Shown piece after piece: positions 17,010 to 25,738 of a stretch of DNA of 51,421 nt; the stretch's first letter is position 1, and each line of letters opens with the position of its first letter. Position numbers and translations under genes: made by a program. The stretch is taken from assembly GCA_905235435.1 (NCBI GenBank), contig CAJOLD010000001.1, positions 1 through 51,421 on the forward strand, given 5' to 3'. The DNA is from an uncultured Lachnospiraceae bacterium (GTDB lineage Bacteria; Bacillota; Clostridia; Lachnospirales; Lachnospiraceae). The notes under the pieces are model-generated. The model saw only the letters and a program-made list of their open reading frames with translations, was not told the origin of the DNA and searched no databases.

Positions 17010-17043
17010 TTCTAATGGACTTGCGGAAGGGAGACAGTTCTAT

Positions 17044-18444
17044 TTGATCCATCAGTACAAAAGCAATGGATTGGACATCGTTCTGGATGTGAACAGCGGG
17101 AGCGTCCATGTGGTCGACGACCTTGTGTACGACGCGGTGGCTCTTCTCGACAAAGGCGCGGACCGCGCCGAGACGGAGCGGGCCCTGTCCGGCCGGTACG
17201 ATCCCGCGGAGGTCAGTGAGGCGCTCGATGAGTGCGCCAAGTTAAAAGAAGCCGGCGTTCTGTTCTCAGAGGATATCTACAGGGATGCCGTCTTTGATTT
17301 CAAGGCGCGCAAAACAGTGGTCAAGGCGCTGTGCCTGCATATCGCCCATGACTGCAACCTGGCCTGCCGCTACTGCTTCGCCGAGGAAGGCGAGTACCAT
17401 GGCGAAAGAGCTCTGATGAGCTATGAGGTCGGGAAGAAGGCGCTGGATTTCCTGATCGCGAACTCCGGGGACCGGAGGAACCTCGAGGTGGATTTCTTCG
17501 GCGGGGAACCGCTGATGAACTGGCAGGTCGTCAAGGACCTGGTCCGCTACGGGAGAGAGCAGGAAAAGCTCCACAATAAGAATTTCCGGTTCACACTGAC
17601 GACCAACGGCACGCTGGTGAACGATGAGATCATGGACTTCTGCGACCGCGAGATGGCAAACGTCGTCATGAGCCTGGACGGCCGGAAGGAGGTCAACGAC
17701 CGGATGCGTCCCTTCCGGGGAGGCAGCGGCCGGGGCAGCTATGACGTGATCGTCCCGAAATTTCAGGAGTTCGCAAAGCGCAGGGGAGAGAAGGACTACT
17801 ATGTGAGGGGAACATTCACTCACTACAATCTGGACTTCTCGGAGGATATCCTGCATTACGCGGACCTGGGATTTACAAAGGTCTCCATGGAGCCGGTGGT
17901 GGCTCCTCCGGAAGCGCCCTACGCGATCCGGGAGGAGGACGTGCCGCGGATCTGCGAAGAGTATGACCGCCTCGCGCGGGAGATGATCCGCAGGGAGAAG
18001 GAGGGAAGAGGGTTCACCTTCTTCCACTTCATGATCGACCTGACCGGAGGCCCCTGTGTTTACAAGAGGCTCTCGGGCTGCGGCTCCGGGACGGAATACC
18101 TGGCGGTGACCCCGTGGGGAGATCTCTACCCCTGCCACCAGTTCGTCGGGAATGAACAGTTCCTGCTGGGCAATGTGGATGACGGGATCGTCAGGAATGA
18201 TATCGTGGATGAATTTCGGCAGTGCTGTGTCTATGCCAAACCGAAATGCCGGGACTGCTTCGCGAAGTTTTACTGCAGCGGCGGCTGCGCCGCGAATTCC
18301 TGGAACTTCCACGGAAAGATCACAGATGCCTATGATATAGGCTGTGAATTACAGCGCAAGCGCGTAGAATGCGCCATCATGATCAAGGCGGCGCTTGCGG
18401 AAGAAAATGAAGGAAAAGAGGTAAAAAGCAATGAACAAGAGTAG
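17044..18444 (+). CDS. scfB: SCIFF maturase, radical SAM/SPASM thioether-forming enzyme
   Basis: 466 residues from TTG 17044. An N-terminal RiPP-recognition-like region starts MIHQYKSNG, the canonical start of this family. The radical SAM cluster motif is CNLACRYC (Cys 104, 108, 111), with DFFGGEP near 155. The C-terminal SPASM region carries about seven cysteines (GPCVYKRLSGCGSG, LYPCHQF, CRDCFAKFYCSGGC) for auxiliary 4Fe-4S clusters. An ATG 60 bases upstream would start in the hairpin loop. The TTG has ggaagggag at proper distance and matches the family N-terminus, so I chose it. It introduces Cys thioether cross-links into the SCIFF peptide. It overlaps secDF by 14 bases. Confidence 0.95.
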   Translation: MIHQYKSNGLDIVLDVNSGSVHVVDDLVYDAVALLDKGADRAETERALSGRYDPAEVSEALDECAKLKEAGVLFSEDIYRDAVFDFKARKTVVKALCLHIAHDCNLACRYCFAEEGEYHGERALMSYEVGKKALDFLIANSGDRRNLEVDFFGGEPLMNWQVVKDLVRYGREQEKLHNKNFRFTLTTNGTLVNDEIMDFCDREMANVVMSLDGRKEVNDRMRPFRGGSGRGSYDVIVPKFQEFAKRRGEKDYYVRGTFTHYNLDFSEDILHYADLGFTKVSMEPVVAPPEAPYAIREEDVPRICEEYDRLAREMIRREKEGRGFTFFHFMIDLTGGPCVYKRLSGCGSGTEYLAVTPWGDLYPCHQFVGNEQFLLGNVDDGIVRNDIVDEFRQCCVYAKPKCRDCFAKFYCSGGCAANSWNFHGKITDAYDIGCELQRKRVECAIMIKAALAEENEGKEVKSNEQE

Positions 18445-20653
18445 AGCAAGGCTGGTCGTTGTCCTTATGGCCATTCTGACCGTCCTGTCCGTATTTACGG
18501 CTGCTGTCGGGTTTGGACCGACCGGGACCGGCGCTGCGAAGAACATCAGGCTCGGCCTGGATCTGTCAGGCGGTGTGTCCATCACATACCAGACGGTCGG
18601 TGATGAGGCTCCGTCCGACGAGGATATGAGCGATACGATCTACAAGCTGCAGCAGCGTGTGCAGAATTACAGCACAGAGGCTTCCGTATACAAGGAAGGC
18701 AGCAACCGGATCAACATCGAGATCCCGGGCGTTACCGACGCGAACGCGATCCTCGAGGAGCTGGGCAAGCCCGGTTCCCTGACCTTCCAGCTCGCTGACG
18801 GTACGGAGGTCCTGGACGGCTCGCATGTCGCTTCCGCGCAGGCAGGCACCCAGAAGGACAACATGGGCAACTCGGAATACGTGGTCACCCTTTCGTTCGA
18901 TTCCGAAGGCGCGAAAGCCTTTGGTGACGCAACGAGCAGCCACGTCGGCGAACAGATCTATATCATCTATGACGGCGACGTGCTGAGTGCTCCGGTCGTA
19001 AGGGAAGCCATTACGGACGGCAGCTGCGTGATCTCCGGTTCCTTTACCGCCGAGTCCGCATCCAACCTTGCTTCCTCTATCCGTATCGGTTCTCTCTCCC
19101 TTGAACTGGAAGAGATCCGCTCCAACGTCGTAGGCGCGCAGCTCGGTGAGAAAGCTCTTTCGACCAGCCTGATCGCCGGTCTGATCGGCATCCTCATCGT
19201 CATGATCTTCATGATCTTCGTCTACAAGCTTCCGGGCGCGATCGCTGCCTGGTCGCTGGTCATCTACACCGCTCTGGACCTGATCGCGCTGAACGCCTTT
19301 GATATGACGCTCACGCTGGCCGGTATCGCCGGCGTCATCCTGTCCATCGGTATGGCTGTGGACGCCAATGTCATCATCTACGCGCGTATCCGTGAGGAGA
19401 TCGCGCTGGGCAAGCCTGTCAAGCAGTCGATCGACATCGGTTTCAAGAAGGCTCTGTCCGCCATCATCGACGGCAATATTACGACTCTGATCGCGGCCGC
19501 CGTCCTGAACTTCATGGCCACCGGTACTGTCAAGGGCTTCGCCCAGACGCTGGCTCTCGGTATCGTGCTCTCCATGCTCACGGCGCTCGTGATCTCCCGT
19601 CTCCTCGTGAACGCGGCCTACGGGCTCGGCATGAAGGACGAGAAATACTTCGGCAAGGCAAAAGAGCGCAAGACCATCGATTTTGTCGGAAGAAGAAAGC
19701 TCTTCTTTATCATCGGTATCTGTGCCATCCTTGTCGGACCCGTCTCCATGTTCGCCAACAAGGCTGCAGGGAACGGCTACCTGAACCTCAGCATGGAATT
19801 CCGCGGAGGTACCTCCACGGATGTGACCTTTGACAAGGCTTATTCACTCGAAGAGATCGACGCGCAGATCAAGCCCGTCATCCAGGATATCATCGGCAGC
19901 GGTGAGATCCAGGCGCAGGCTGTAAGCGGCGGAAATGAAGTGATCTTCAAGACCCGCGTTCTTTCGGTCGATGAGCGTGAAGCACTGTCTGACGCGCTCG
20001 AAGAGAAGATCGGCGTTGCCGAGTACACGACCGACAGCGGCGCGACGGAGAGAAGCATCAGCTTTGAGACGATCTCCTCCACCATCAGTAATGAGATGCG
20101 GCAGGATGCCGTCGTGGCTGTCATCGTCGCGGTCATCTGCATGCTGATCTACATCTGGTTCCGTTTCTCGGATATCCGGTTCGCGTCCAGTGCGGTCCTC
20201 GCGCTGATCCACGACGTGCTGGTCGTGTTCGCGTGCTATGCGCTCGTCCGTATTTCCATCGGCAATACGTTCATCGCCTGCATGCTGACGATCGTCGGTT
20301 ATTCGATCAACGCTACGATCGTTATCTTCGACCGTATCCGTGAGAACCTGAAGTCCAGGGCAAAGAATGAGCCGCTGGAGGAAGTGGTCAACAAGAGCGT
20401 AACGCAGACCCTGACCCGAAGCATCTACACCTCATTCACGACCTTTGTCACGATCGCCTTCCTGTTCATCCTCGGCGTACCCAGCATCAGGGAATTCGCG
20501 CTGCCGCTGATGGTCGGCATCGTGGCCGGCGGATATTCATCCGTATGCCTGACCGGCTGCATCTGGTATGTGCTGCGCCGCGGCGCTGATCAGAAGGCTT
20601 CTCAGAAGACTTCCGGCAGTGCAAAGGCAAAGGCGAAAGCGAAGAAGCAATAA
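18431..20653 (+). CDS. secDF: Protein translocase subunit SecDF (fused)
   Basis: A 740-residue fusion of SecD and SecF, the proton-driven accessory of SecYEG. The first membrane helix (about 9-28) is followed by LGLDLSGGVSITYQ (the D1 motif), a beta-rich periplasmic-type P1 domain, and a GIAGVILSIGMAVDANVIIYARI helix pair (D4 motif). SecF begins around residue 415 with FRGGTSTDVTF near 458 and TIVGYSINATIVIFDRIREN near 622. The C-terminus is lysine/alanine rich (AKAKAKAKKQ). ATG 18431 follows aaaagaggtaaaa within the end of the maturase gene, so translation is likely coupled. Six helices per half fits the family. Confidence 0.96.
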   Translation: MNKSRARLVVVLMAILTVLSVFTAAVGFGPTGTGAAKNIRLGLDLSGGVSITYQTVGDEAPSDEDMSDTIYKLQQRVQNYSTEASVYKEGSNRINIEIPGVTDANAILEELGKPGSLTFQLADGTEVLDGSHVASAQAGTQKDNMGNSEYVVTLSFDSEGAKAFGDATSSHVGEQIYIIYDGDVLSAPVVREAITDGSCVISGSFTAESASNLASSIRIGSLSLELEEIRSNVVGAQLGEKALSTSLIAGLIGILIVMIFMIFVYKLPGAIAAWSLVIYTALDLIALNAFDMTLTLAGIAGVILSIGMAVDANVIIYARIREEIALGKPVKQSIDIGFKKALSAIIDGNITTLIAAAVLNFMATGTVKGFAQTLALGIVLSMLTALVISRLLVNAAYGLGMKDEKYFGKAKERKTIDFVGRRKLFFIIGICAILVGPVSMFANKAAGNGYLNLSMEFRGGTSTDVTFDKAYSLEEIDAQIKPVIQDIIGSGEIQAQAVSGGNEVIFKTRVLSVDEREALSDALEEKIGVAEYTTDSGATERSISFETISSTISNEMRQDAVVAVIVAVICMLIYIWFRFSDIRFASSAVLALIHDVLVVFACYALVRISIGNTFIACMLTIVGYSINATIVIFDRIRENLKSRAKNEPLEEVVNKSVTQTLTRSIYTSFTTFVTIAFLFILGVPSIREFALPLMVGIVAGGYSSVCLTGCIWYVLRRGADQKASQKTSGSAKAKAKAKKQ

Positions 20654-20687
20654 AGAAATAAGGCAGAGGCCGGATCGGCCGTATGCG

Positions 20688-20722
20688 AACGGCTCCGCTG
20701 CTTGGCAGCGGGGCCGTTGTTT
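20688..20722 (+). terminator. Terminator after secDF
   Basis: AACGGCTCCGCTGC (20688-20701) pairs with GCAGCGGGGCCGTT (20705-20718), 14 pairs with one G-U and a 3-base loop, followed by gttta. The U tract is weak, so read-through to recJ is possible. Confidence 0.7.
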
Positions 20723-20757
20723 ATCCGGGAGCAGCGATCCCGCGGACGGGAGTTTGA

Positions 20758-22518
20758 ATGGAAAAATGGTTCGTTAAAAACATTAAGGGAGACTTCTACG
20801 GGATCGGGGAGCGATTCGGCATCGATCCGGTCATTGCAAGGCTTCTGATCAACCGCGGACTTTGCACGGATGAGGAGATCCGCGAATATCTGCAGGGAAC
20901 AAAGGAAGATCTTCCGGACCCGGCGCTCCTTAGGGGGACCGGGGAGGCCGCGCAGCTCCTTCTTAAAAAGATCGGCGAGGGAAGGCGGATCCGCATCATC
21001 GGCGACTATGACATCGACGGCGTAAATGCGTCCTACATCCTCTACAGGGGCCTTTCGCGCCTTCATGCGCAGGTCGATTATGAGATCCCCGACAGGTTAA
21101 ACGACGGCTTCGGGATCAACGACCGCATCGTAGAGGAGGCCTTCCGGGACGGCGTGGATACCCTGCTCACCTGTGACAACGGGATCGCCGCGATCGCCCA
21201 GGCAAAGCTCGCGCACACGCTCGGGATGACGATGATCATTACGGACCACCATGAACCCATGTTCACGGAGGAGGGGGGAGAGAGGCAGCTCGATCTCCCG
21301 GAGGCGGACGTCCTGATCGACCCTGCGGTCCCCGGCGAGACGACGCCGTACACCCGGATCTGCGGGGCGGTTGTCGCGTGGAAGCTTGTCTGCGTCCTCT
21401 GGCGACTTGCCGGCATCCCGGAGGATGAGGCATGGCAGTTTGTAGAGAACGCGGCCTTCGCCACGATCGGGGATGTGATGGAGCTTGAGCGCGAGAACCG
21501 GACGATCGTGCGTCTGGGACTGAAGGCGCTCGCCTCCACGGAAAATAGTGGCATGCGCGCGCTGATCCGCGCTGTGGGCCTCGAGGGAAGGCCTCTTAGT
21601 GCCTATCACATCGGTTTCGTCCTGGGCCCCTGCATCAACGCGAGCGGCAGGCTGGAGACCGCCAAGGAGGCCCTGCGCCTGCTCCTTACCGAGGATCCGG
21701 GCGAAGCCGCCCGGCTTGCGGAAAAGCTGCAGGAACTCAATGAAGAGAGAAAGGCGATGACGACAAAGGCCGTGGAAGAGGCGGCCCGGATGGTCGAAGA
21801 GAGCGGGCTCGCCGCGGACCGTGTGCTGGTGATCTTTCTCCCTGACTGCCATGAGAGCGTGGCGGGGATCGTGGCCGGCAAGATCCGGGAACGCTTTTAC
21901 CGCCCCGCATTCGTCCTGACCCGGGGGCGGGATGGCGTGAAGGGCTCCGGAAGGTCGATCGAGGGCTATCAGATGTTTGAGGAGCTCTCCAAAGTCTCCC
22001 ATCTGCTGACAAAGTTCGGCGGGCATCCGATGGCCGCCGGCCTCTCCCTCGCGGAGGAGAACGTGGACCGGCTTCGGAGGGAGCTGAACGGGAACTGCCG
22101 GCTTGGCGAGGACGATCTTGCCGAAAAGGTCAGCATCGACTTTGCGATGCCCATCGGCTATATCTCCGAACCGCTCTGCGAGCAGCTCTCCCTGCTGGAA
22201 CCCTGCGGAAAGGGGAACGAGAAGCCGCTCTTCGCGGCCAGGGATCTGCGCGTCGCGGGCGCGTCCGTCGTCGGAAAGACCGGGAACGCGGTCAGACTGC
22301 GGCTCTTTGATGAGAGCGGCGCCGCCGTCACGGGCATGCTCTTCGGGGACGCCGACCGGTTCCTTAATTACATCGCCGGCCGCTTCGGGGAGCAGGAGAA
22401 GGAGCGGATGCTGCGCGGACTGGATAACAACGTCCGTCTCACCGTGACCTATTCCCCGGGGATCAATGAATACCGGGGGACGAGGAGCCTGCAGATCACG
22501 GTCCGGAACTACCGGTGA
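20758..22518 (+). CDS. recJ: Single-stranded-DNA-specific exonuclease RecJ
   Basis: RecJ is a 5'-3' exonuclease for single-stranded DNA in recombination and repair. The 586-residue product shows the DHH-superfamily metal motifs: IGDYDIDG (83-88), TCDNG near 138, and ITDHHEP (163-165 DHH). The DHHA1 part contains GRSIEGYQMFEELS and FGGHPMAAGLSL near 420. A C-terminal OB domain ends in TVTYSPGINEYRG and LQITVRNYR. The length fits the bacterial core form without the extra domain IV of some relatives. ATG 20758 follows gacgggag. No promoter was recognised between the upstream terminator and the gene. Confidence 0.95.
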   Translation: MEKWFVKNIKGDFYGIGERFGIDPVIARLLINRGLCTDEEIREYLQGTKEDLPDPALLRGTGEAAQLLLKKIGEGRRIRIIGDYDIDGVNASYILYRGLSRLHAQVDYEIPDRLNDGFGINDRIVEEAFRDGVDTLLTCDNGIAAIAQAKLAHTLGMTMIITDHHEPMFTEEGGERQLDLPEADVLIDPAVPGETTPYTRICGAVVAWKLVCVLWRLAGIPEDEAWQFVENAAFATIGDVMELERENRTIVRLGLKALASTENSGMRALIRAVGLEGRPLSAYHIGFVLGPCINASGRLETAKEALRLLLTEDPGEAARLAEKLQELNEERKAMTTKAVEEAARMVEESGLAADRVLVIFLPDCHESVAGIVAGKIRERFYRPAFVLTRGRDGVKGSGRSIEGYQMFEELSKVSHLLTKFGGHPMAAGLSLAEENVDRLRRELNGNCRLGEDDLAEKVSIDFAMPIGYISEPLCEQLSLLEPCGKGNEKPLFAARDLRVAGASVVGKTGNAVRLRLFDESGAAVTGMLFGDADRFLNYIAGRFGEQEKERMLRGLDNNVRLTVTYSPGINEYRGTRSLQITVRNYR

Positions 22519-22544
22519 AGCCGCGCTCCGCGCGGGCGCCAGCC

Positions 22545-22573
22545 TTGACAACAAAAGGGCTTTGGAATACAAT
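22545..22573 (+). promoter_or_regulatory. Promoter of leuS
   Basis: Perfect TTGACA at 22545-22550, 17-base spacer, TACAAT at 22568-22573. The leader to the ATG at 22615 is only about 35 bases, with a small CTGTT/AACAG hairpin. Confidence 0.9.
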
Positions 22574-22614
22574 TATGTCTGTTCATGTAAACAGGCCGAT
22601 CCGAAGGAGGAGAC

Positions 22615-25032
22615 ATGGCGATCACATATAATCACAGAGCCATTGAAGAAAAATGGAGAAAGAACTGGGAAGAGCACCCGGTGAATGTTGACGACGGTAA
22701 AAAACCGAAATATTACTGCCTGGATATGTTCCCTTACCCGTCCGGAAACGGGCTGCACGTGGGACACTGGAGAGGCTATGTTATCTCCGACGTCTGGAGC
22801 CGCTACAAAATGATGCAGGGCTACTATCTGATCCATCCGATGGGATGGGACGCTTTCGGTCTTCCCGCAGAGAATTACGCGATCAAGACCGGTCAGCATC
22901 CGGCCATCTCCACCGCGGAGAACGTAAAGAATATCAAGAAGCAGATCAACCAGATCGCCGCGATCTACGACTGGGACAGGGAGGTCAACACGACCGATCC
23001 CGATTTCTACAAGTGGACGCAGTGGATCTTTGTCAAGATGTTCAAAGAGGGACTTGCCTACGAGAAGGAGTTCCCGATCAACTGGTGCCCGTCCTGCAAG
23101 ACCGGCCTTGCCAATGAGGAGGTCGTCAACGGACGCTGCGAGCGCTGCGGCACCGAGGTGACCAAGAAGAATCTCCGCCAGTGGATGCTGCGGATCACCA
23201 AATATGCGGACCGCCTGCTGGAGGATCTGGACGATCTCGACTGGCCCGAAAAGGTCAAGAAGATGCAGACCGACTGGATCGGAAAATCCTACGGCGCCGA
23301 GGTGGACTTTCCCGTCGACGGGACGGATGAGAAGATCACCGTTTACACGACCCGCCCGGATACGCTCTACGGCGCGACCTTCATGGTCCTTGCCCCCGAG
23401 CATCCCATGGCGCGCTCCCTTGCGACGCCCGAGACGCAGGAGGCTGTTGAAAAGTATATTTACGACGCGTCCGTAAAGTCCAACGTGGACCGTCTGCAGG
23501 ACAAGGAGAAGACCGGCGTCTTCACCGGAAGCTACGCGATCAACCCGCTGAACGGCAAAAAGATCCCGATCTGGCTTTCCGACTATGTCCTCATCGATTA
23601 CGGCACCGGCGCCATCATGTGCGTGCCCGCGCATGATGACAGGGACTTTGAGTTCGCGACCAAGTTCGATATCCCGATCATTCAGGTCATCGCGAAAGAC
23701 GGCAAGGAGATCGTGAACATGACCGAGGCCTATACGGAGGCTTCCGGCACCATGATCAATTCCGGCGACTGGAACGGAATGGAATCCGCCGAGCTGAAGA
23801 AGAATGCCCCGCTGATCATCGAAGAGATGGGGATCGGCCGCAAGACCGTGAACTATAAGCTTCGCGACTGGGTCTTCTCCAGACAGCGCTACTGGGGCGA
23901 GCCCATCCCGATCATTCACTGCCCGAGCTGCGGCAATGTGCCGGTACCGGAGGAGGAGCTGCCGCTGCGCCTGCCGGAGGTAGAGTCCTACGAGCCCACA
24001 GGCACCGGCGAATCACCGCTGGCGGCCATCGATTCCTGGGTCAACTGCAAGTGCCCGGTCTGCGGCGCGGCCTCGAAGAGGGAGACGAACACCATGCCCC
24101 AGTGGGCAGGTTCCTCCTGGTATTTCCTGCGCTATGTGGATCCGCACAACGACAGCGAGCTGGTCTCCAGGGATAAGGCGGACAAATACCTCCCGGTCGA
24201 TATGTATATCGGCGGTGTGGAGCATGCGGTCCTGCATCTGCTCTACTCCAGGTTCTATACGAAGTTCCTCTGTGATATCGGCGTGGTCGATTTCGAGGAA
24301 CCGTTCAGGAAGCTGTTCAACCAGGGTATGATCACCGGCAAGAACGGCATCAAGATGAGCAAGTCGAAGGGCAACGTCGTCTCCCCGGATGAGCTGGTGG
24401 AGAACTACGGCTGCGACTCGCTCCGCATGTACGAGCTCTTTGTAGGCCCGCCCGAGCTGGACGCTGAGTGGGACGACCGCGGGATCGACGGCGTATACCG
24501 CTTCCTGAGCAGGTTCTACAACCTCGTCATGGAGAACAAGGACAAGGATATCAAGCCCTCGCGCGAGATGGTCCGCGTCCGCAATAAGATGATCCACACG
24601 ATCACCCAGAGGCTTGAGAGCTTCAGCCTGAATACGGTCATCTCCGGATTCATGGAGAGCAACAATACGCTGATCTCCCTCGCGAAGAAGGAAGGCGGCA
24701 TCGACAGGGAGACCCTGGAGGCGGCCGTCATCATGATCGCGCCCTTTGCCCCGCACATCGGTGAGGAGCTCTGGGAGGAGCTGGGCCATACCGAATCCGT
24801 ATTCCATCATCCGTGGCCCGAGGCCGATGAAGAGGCGATGAAGGAAGACGAGCTTCAGATCCCGGTCCAGGTCAACGGAAAGACCCGCGCGGTCATCAGC
24901 ATTTCCGCTGAGGCTACGAAGGAGGAGGCGCTGGCCGCCGGCAAAGAGGCAGTCGCCGGCAAGCTGGACGGCACGATCATCAAGGAGATCTATGTTCCGA
25001 AGAAGATCATCAACCTCGTCATTAAAAAATAA
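22615..25032 (+). CDS. leuS: Leucyl-tRNA synthetase
   Basis: Class Ia synthetase charging tRNA-Leu. The 805-residue product carries the HIGH-type motif PYPSGNGLHVGH near residue 40, a zinc-type insert with CPSCKTG and CERCG around 155-180, and a CP1 editing domain including TTRPDTLYGATFMVLAPEHP near 250 and the conserved AHDDRDFEFA near 340. The KMSKS loop GIKMSKSKGNVV lies near 578, followed by the anticodon-binding helical bundle and the C-terminal VQVNGKTR domain. ATG 22615 follows gaaggagga. It is monocistronic between a strong promoter and a bidirectional terminator. Confidence 0.98.
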   Translation: MAITYNHRAIEEKWRKNWEEHPVNVDDGKKPKYYCLDMFPYPSGNGLHVGHWRGYVISDVWSRYKMMQGYYLIHPMGWDAFGLPAENYAIKTGQHPAISTAENVKNIKKQINQIAAIYDWDREVNTTDPDFYKWTQWIFVKMFKEGLAYEKEFPINWCPSCKTGLANEEVVNGRCERCGTEVTKKNLRQWMLRITKYADRLLEDLDDLDWPEKVKKMQTDWIGKSYGAEVDFPVDGTDEKITVYTTRPDTLYGATFMVLAPEHPMARSLATPETQEAVEKYIYDASVKSNVDRLQDKEKTGVFTGSYAINPLNGKKIPIWLSDYVLIDYGTGAIMCVPAHDDRDFEFATKFDIPIIQVIAKDGKEIVNMTEAYTEASGTMINSGDWNGMESAELKKNAPLIIEEMGIGRKTVNYKLRDWVFSRQRYWGEPIPIIHCPSCGNVPVPEEELPLRLPEVESYEPTGTGESPLAAIDSWVNCKCPVCGAASKRETNTMPQWAGSSWYFLRYVDPHNDSELVSRDKADKYLPVDMYIGGVEHAVLHLLYSRFYTKFLCDIGVVDFEEPFRKLFNQGMITGKNGIKMSKSKGNVVSPDELVENYGCDSLRMYELFVGPPELDAEWDDRGIDGVYRFLSRFYNLVMENKDKDIKPSREMVRVRNKMIHTITQRLESFSLNTVISGFMESNNTLISLAKKEGGIDRETLEAAVIMIAPFAPHIGEELWEELGHTESVFHHPWPEADEEAMKEDELQIPVQVNGKTRAVISISAEATKEEALAAGKEAVAGKLDGTIIKEIYVPKKIINLVIKK

Positions 25033-25047
25033 GACCGAAGAATAAAT

Positions 25048-25090
25048 AAAGCTGCGCCGGAAGGAAGTTTCCCTCCGGCGCAGCTTTTTT
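25048..25090. terminator. Bidirectional terminator between leuS and rfbC
   Basis: AAA, GCTGCGCCGGA (25051-25061), inner loop, TCCGGCGCAGC (25074-25084), TTTTTT (25085-25090). The 11-bp stem serves both convergent genes. Confidence 0.93.
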
Positions 25091-25117
25091 ATCCGGCATT
25101 ATTTCATTTGGACGGCT

Positions 25118-25720
25118 TCAGAAGCGGAACGTCTCCGCGAGCGGTCCCCATTTCTGGTCCCTCTCGCTGAGCACGAGCGGCGTCCCGTCCGAAAGGTGCC
25201 ATCCGTCGGCGCGGGGCGTTCCGTCGTAGGTCCCCTCAAGCTCCGGCCACTCGATCCCGATCGCCGGGTCGTTCCAGGCGAGGCCGCCTTCGTCCCCGGG
25301 GTGATAGAAGTCCGTGCACTTATAGCAGAACTGCGCGGACTCGCTGAGCACCAGAAAACCGTGGGCAAAGCCCTCGGGGATGAGGAACTGCTTTTTGTTA
25401 TCGGCGGTCAGCGTGATCCCGTGCCACTGTCCGAAGGTGGGGCTGCCACCCCGAAGATCCACGGCGACGTCAAAGACGGAGCCGCTGATGACCCGCACCA
25501 GCTTTGCCTGCGGGTGCTCCTTCTGGTAGTGCAGGCCGCGGAGGACTCCCTTTACGGATCCGGACTGATTGTCCTGCACAAAGAGGCGGTCGATGCCGGC
25601 CTCCTGCATATCCCGGGAGTTGTAGGTCTCTGTAAAATAACCGCGCTCGTCCCCGAACACGGTCGGCTCGATGACGAAAAGCCCCTCGATCGGGCAGGCG
25701 GTCACTTTGATCTTTCCCAT
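25118..25720 (-). CDS. rfbC: dTDP-4-dehydrorhamnose 3,5-epimerase
   Basis: Third step of dTDP-L-rhamnose synthesis (RmlC). 200 residues of cupin fold. Family motifs are DERGYFTETYN near residue 24, GVLRGLHYQ (catalytic His in GLHYQ) near 58, VFDVAVDLRGGSPTFG near 83, IPEGFAHGFLVLS near 112 and YHPGDEGGLAWNDP near 138. The ATG at 25720 follows gaggag by about 11 bases, a little long; the ATG in between is out of frame. Last gene of the rfbABDC operon, 18 bases after rfbD. Confidence 0.96.
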   Translation of the reverse strand: MGKIKVTACPIEGLFVIEPTVFGDERGYFTETYNSRDMQEAGIDRLFVQDNQSGSVKGVLRGLHYQKEHPQAKLVRVISGSVFDVAVDLRGGSPTFGQWHGITLTADNKKQFLIPEGFAHGFLVLSESAQFCYKCTDFYHPGDEGGLAWNDPAIGIEWPELEGTYDGTPRADGWHLSDGTPLVLSERDQKWGPLAETFRF

Positions 25721-25738
25721 AGCTGCATATTCTCCTCT

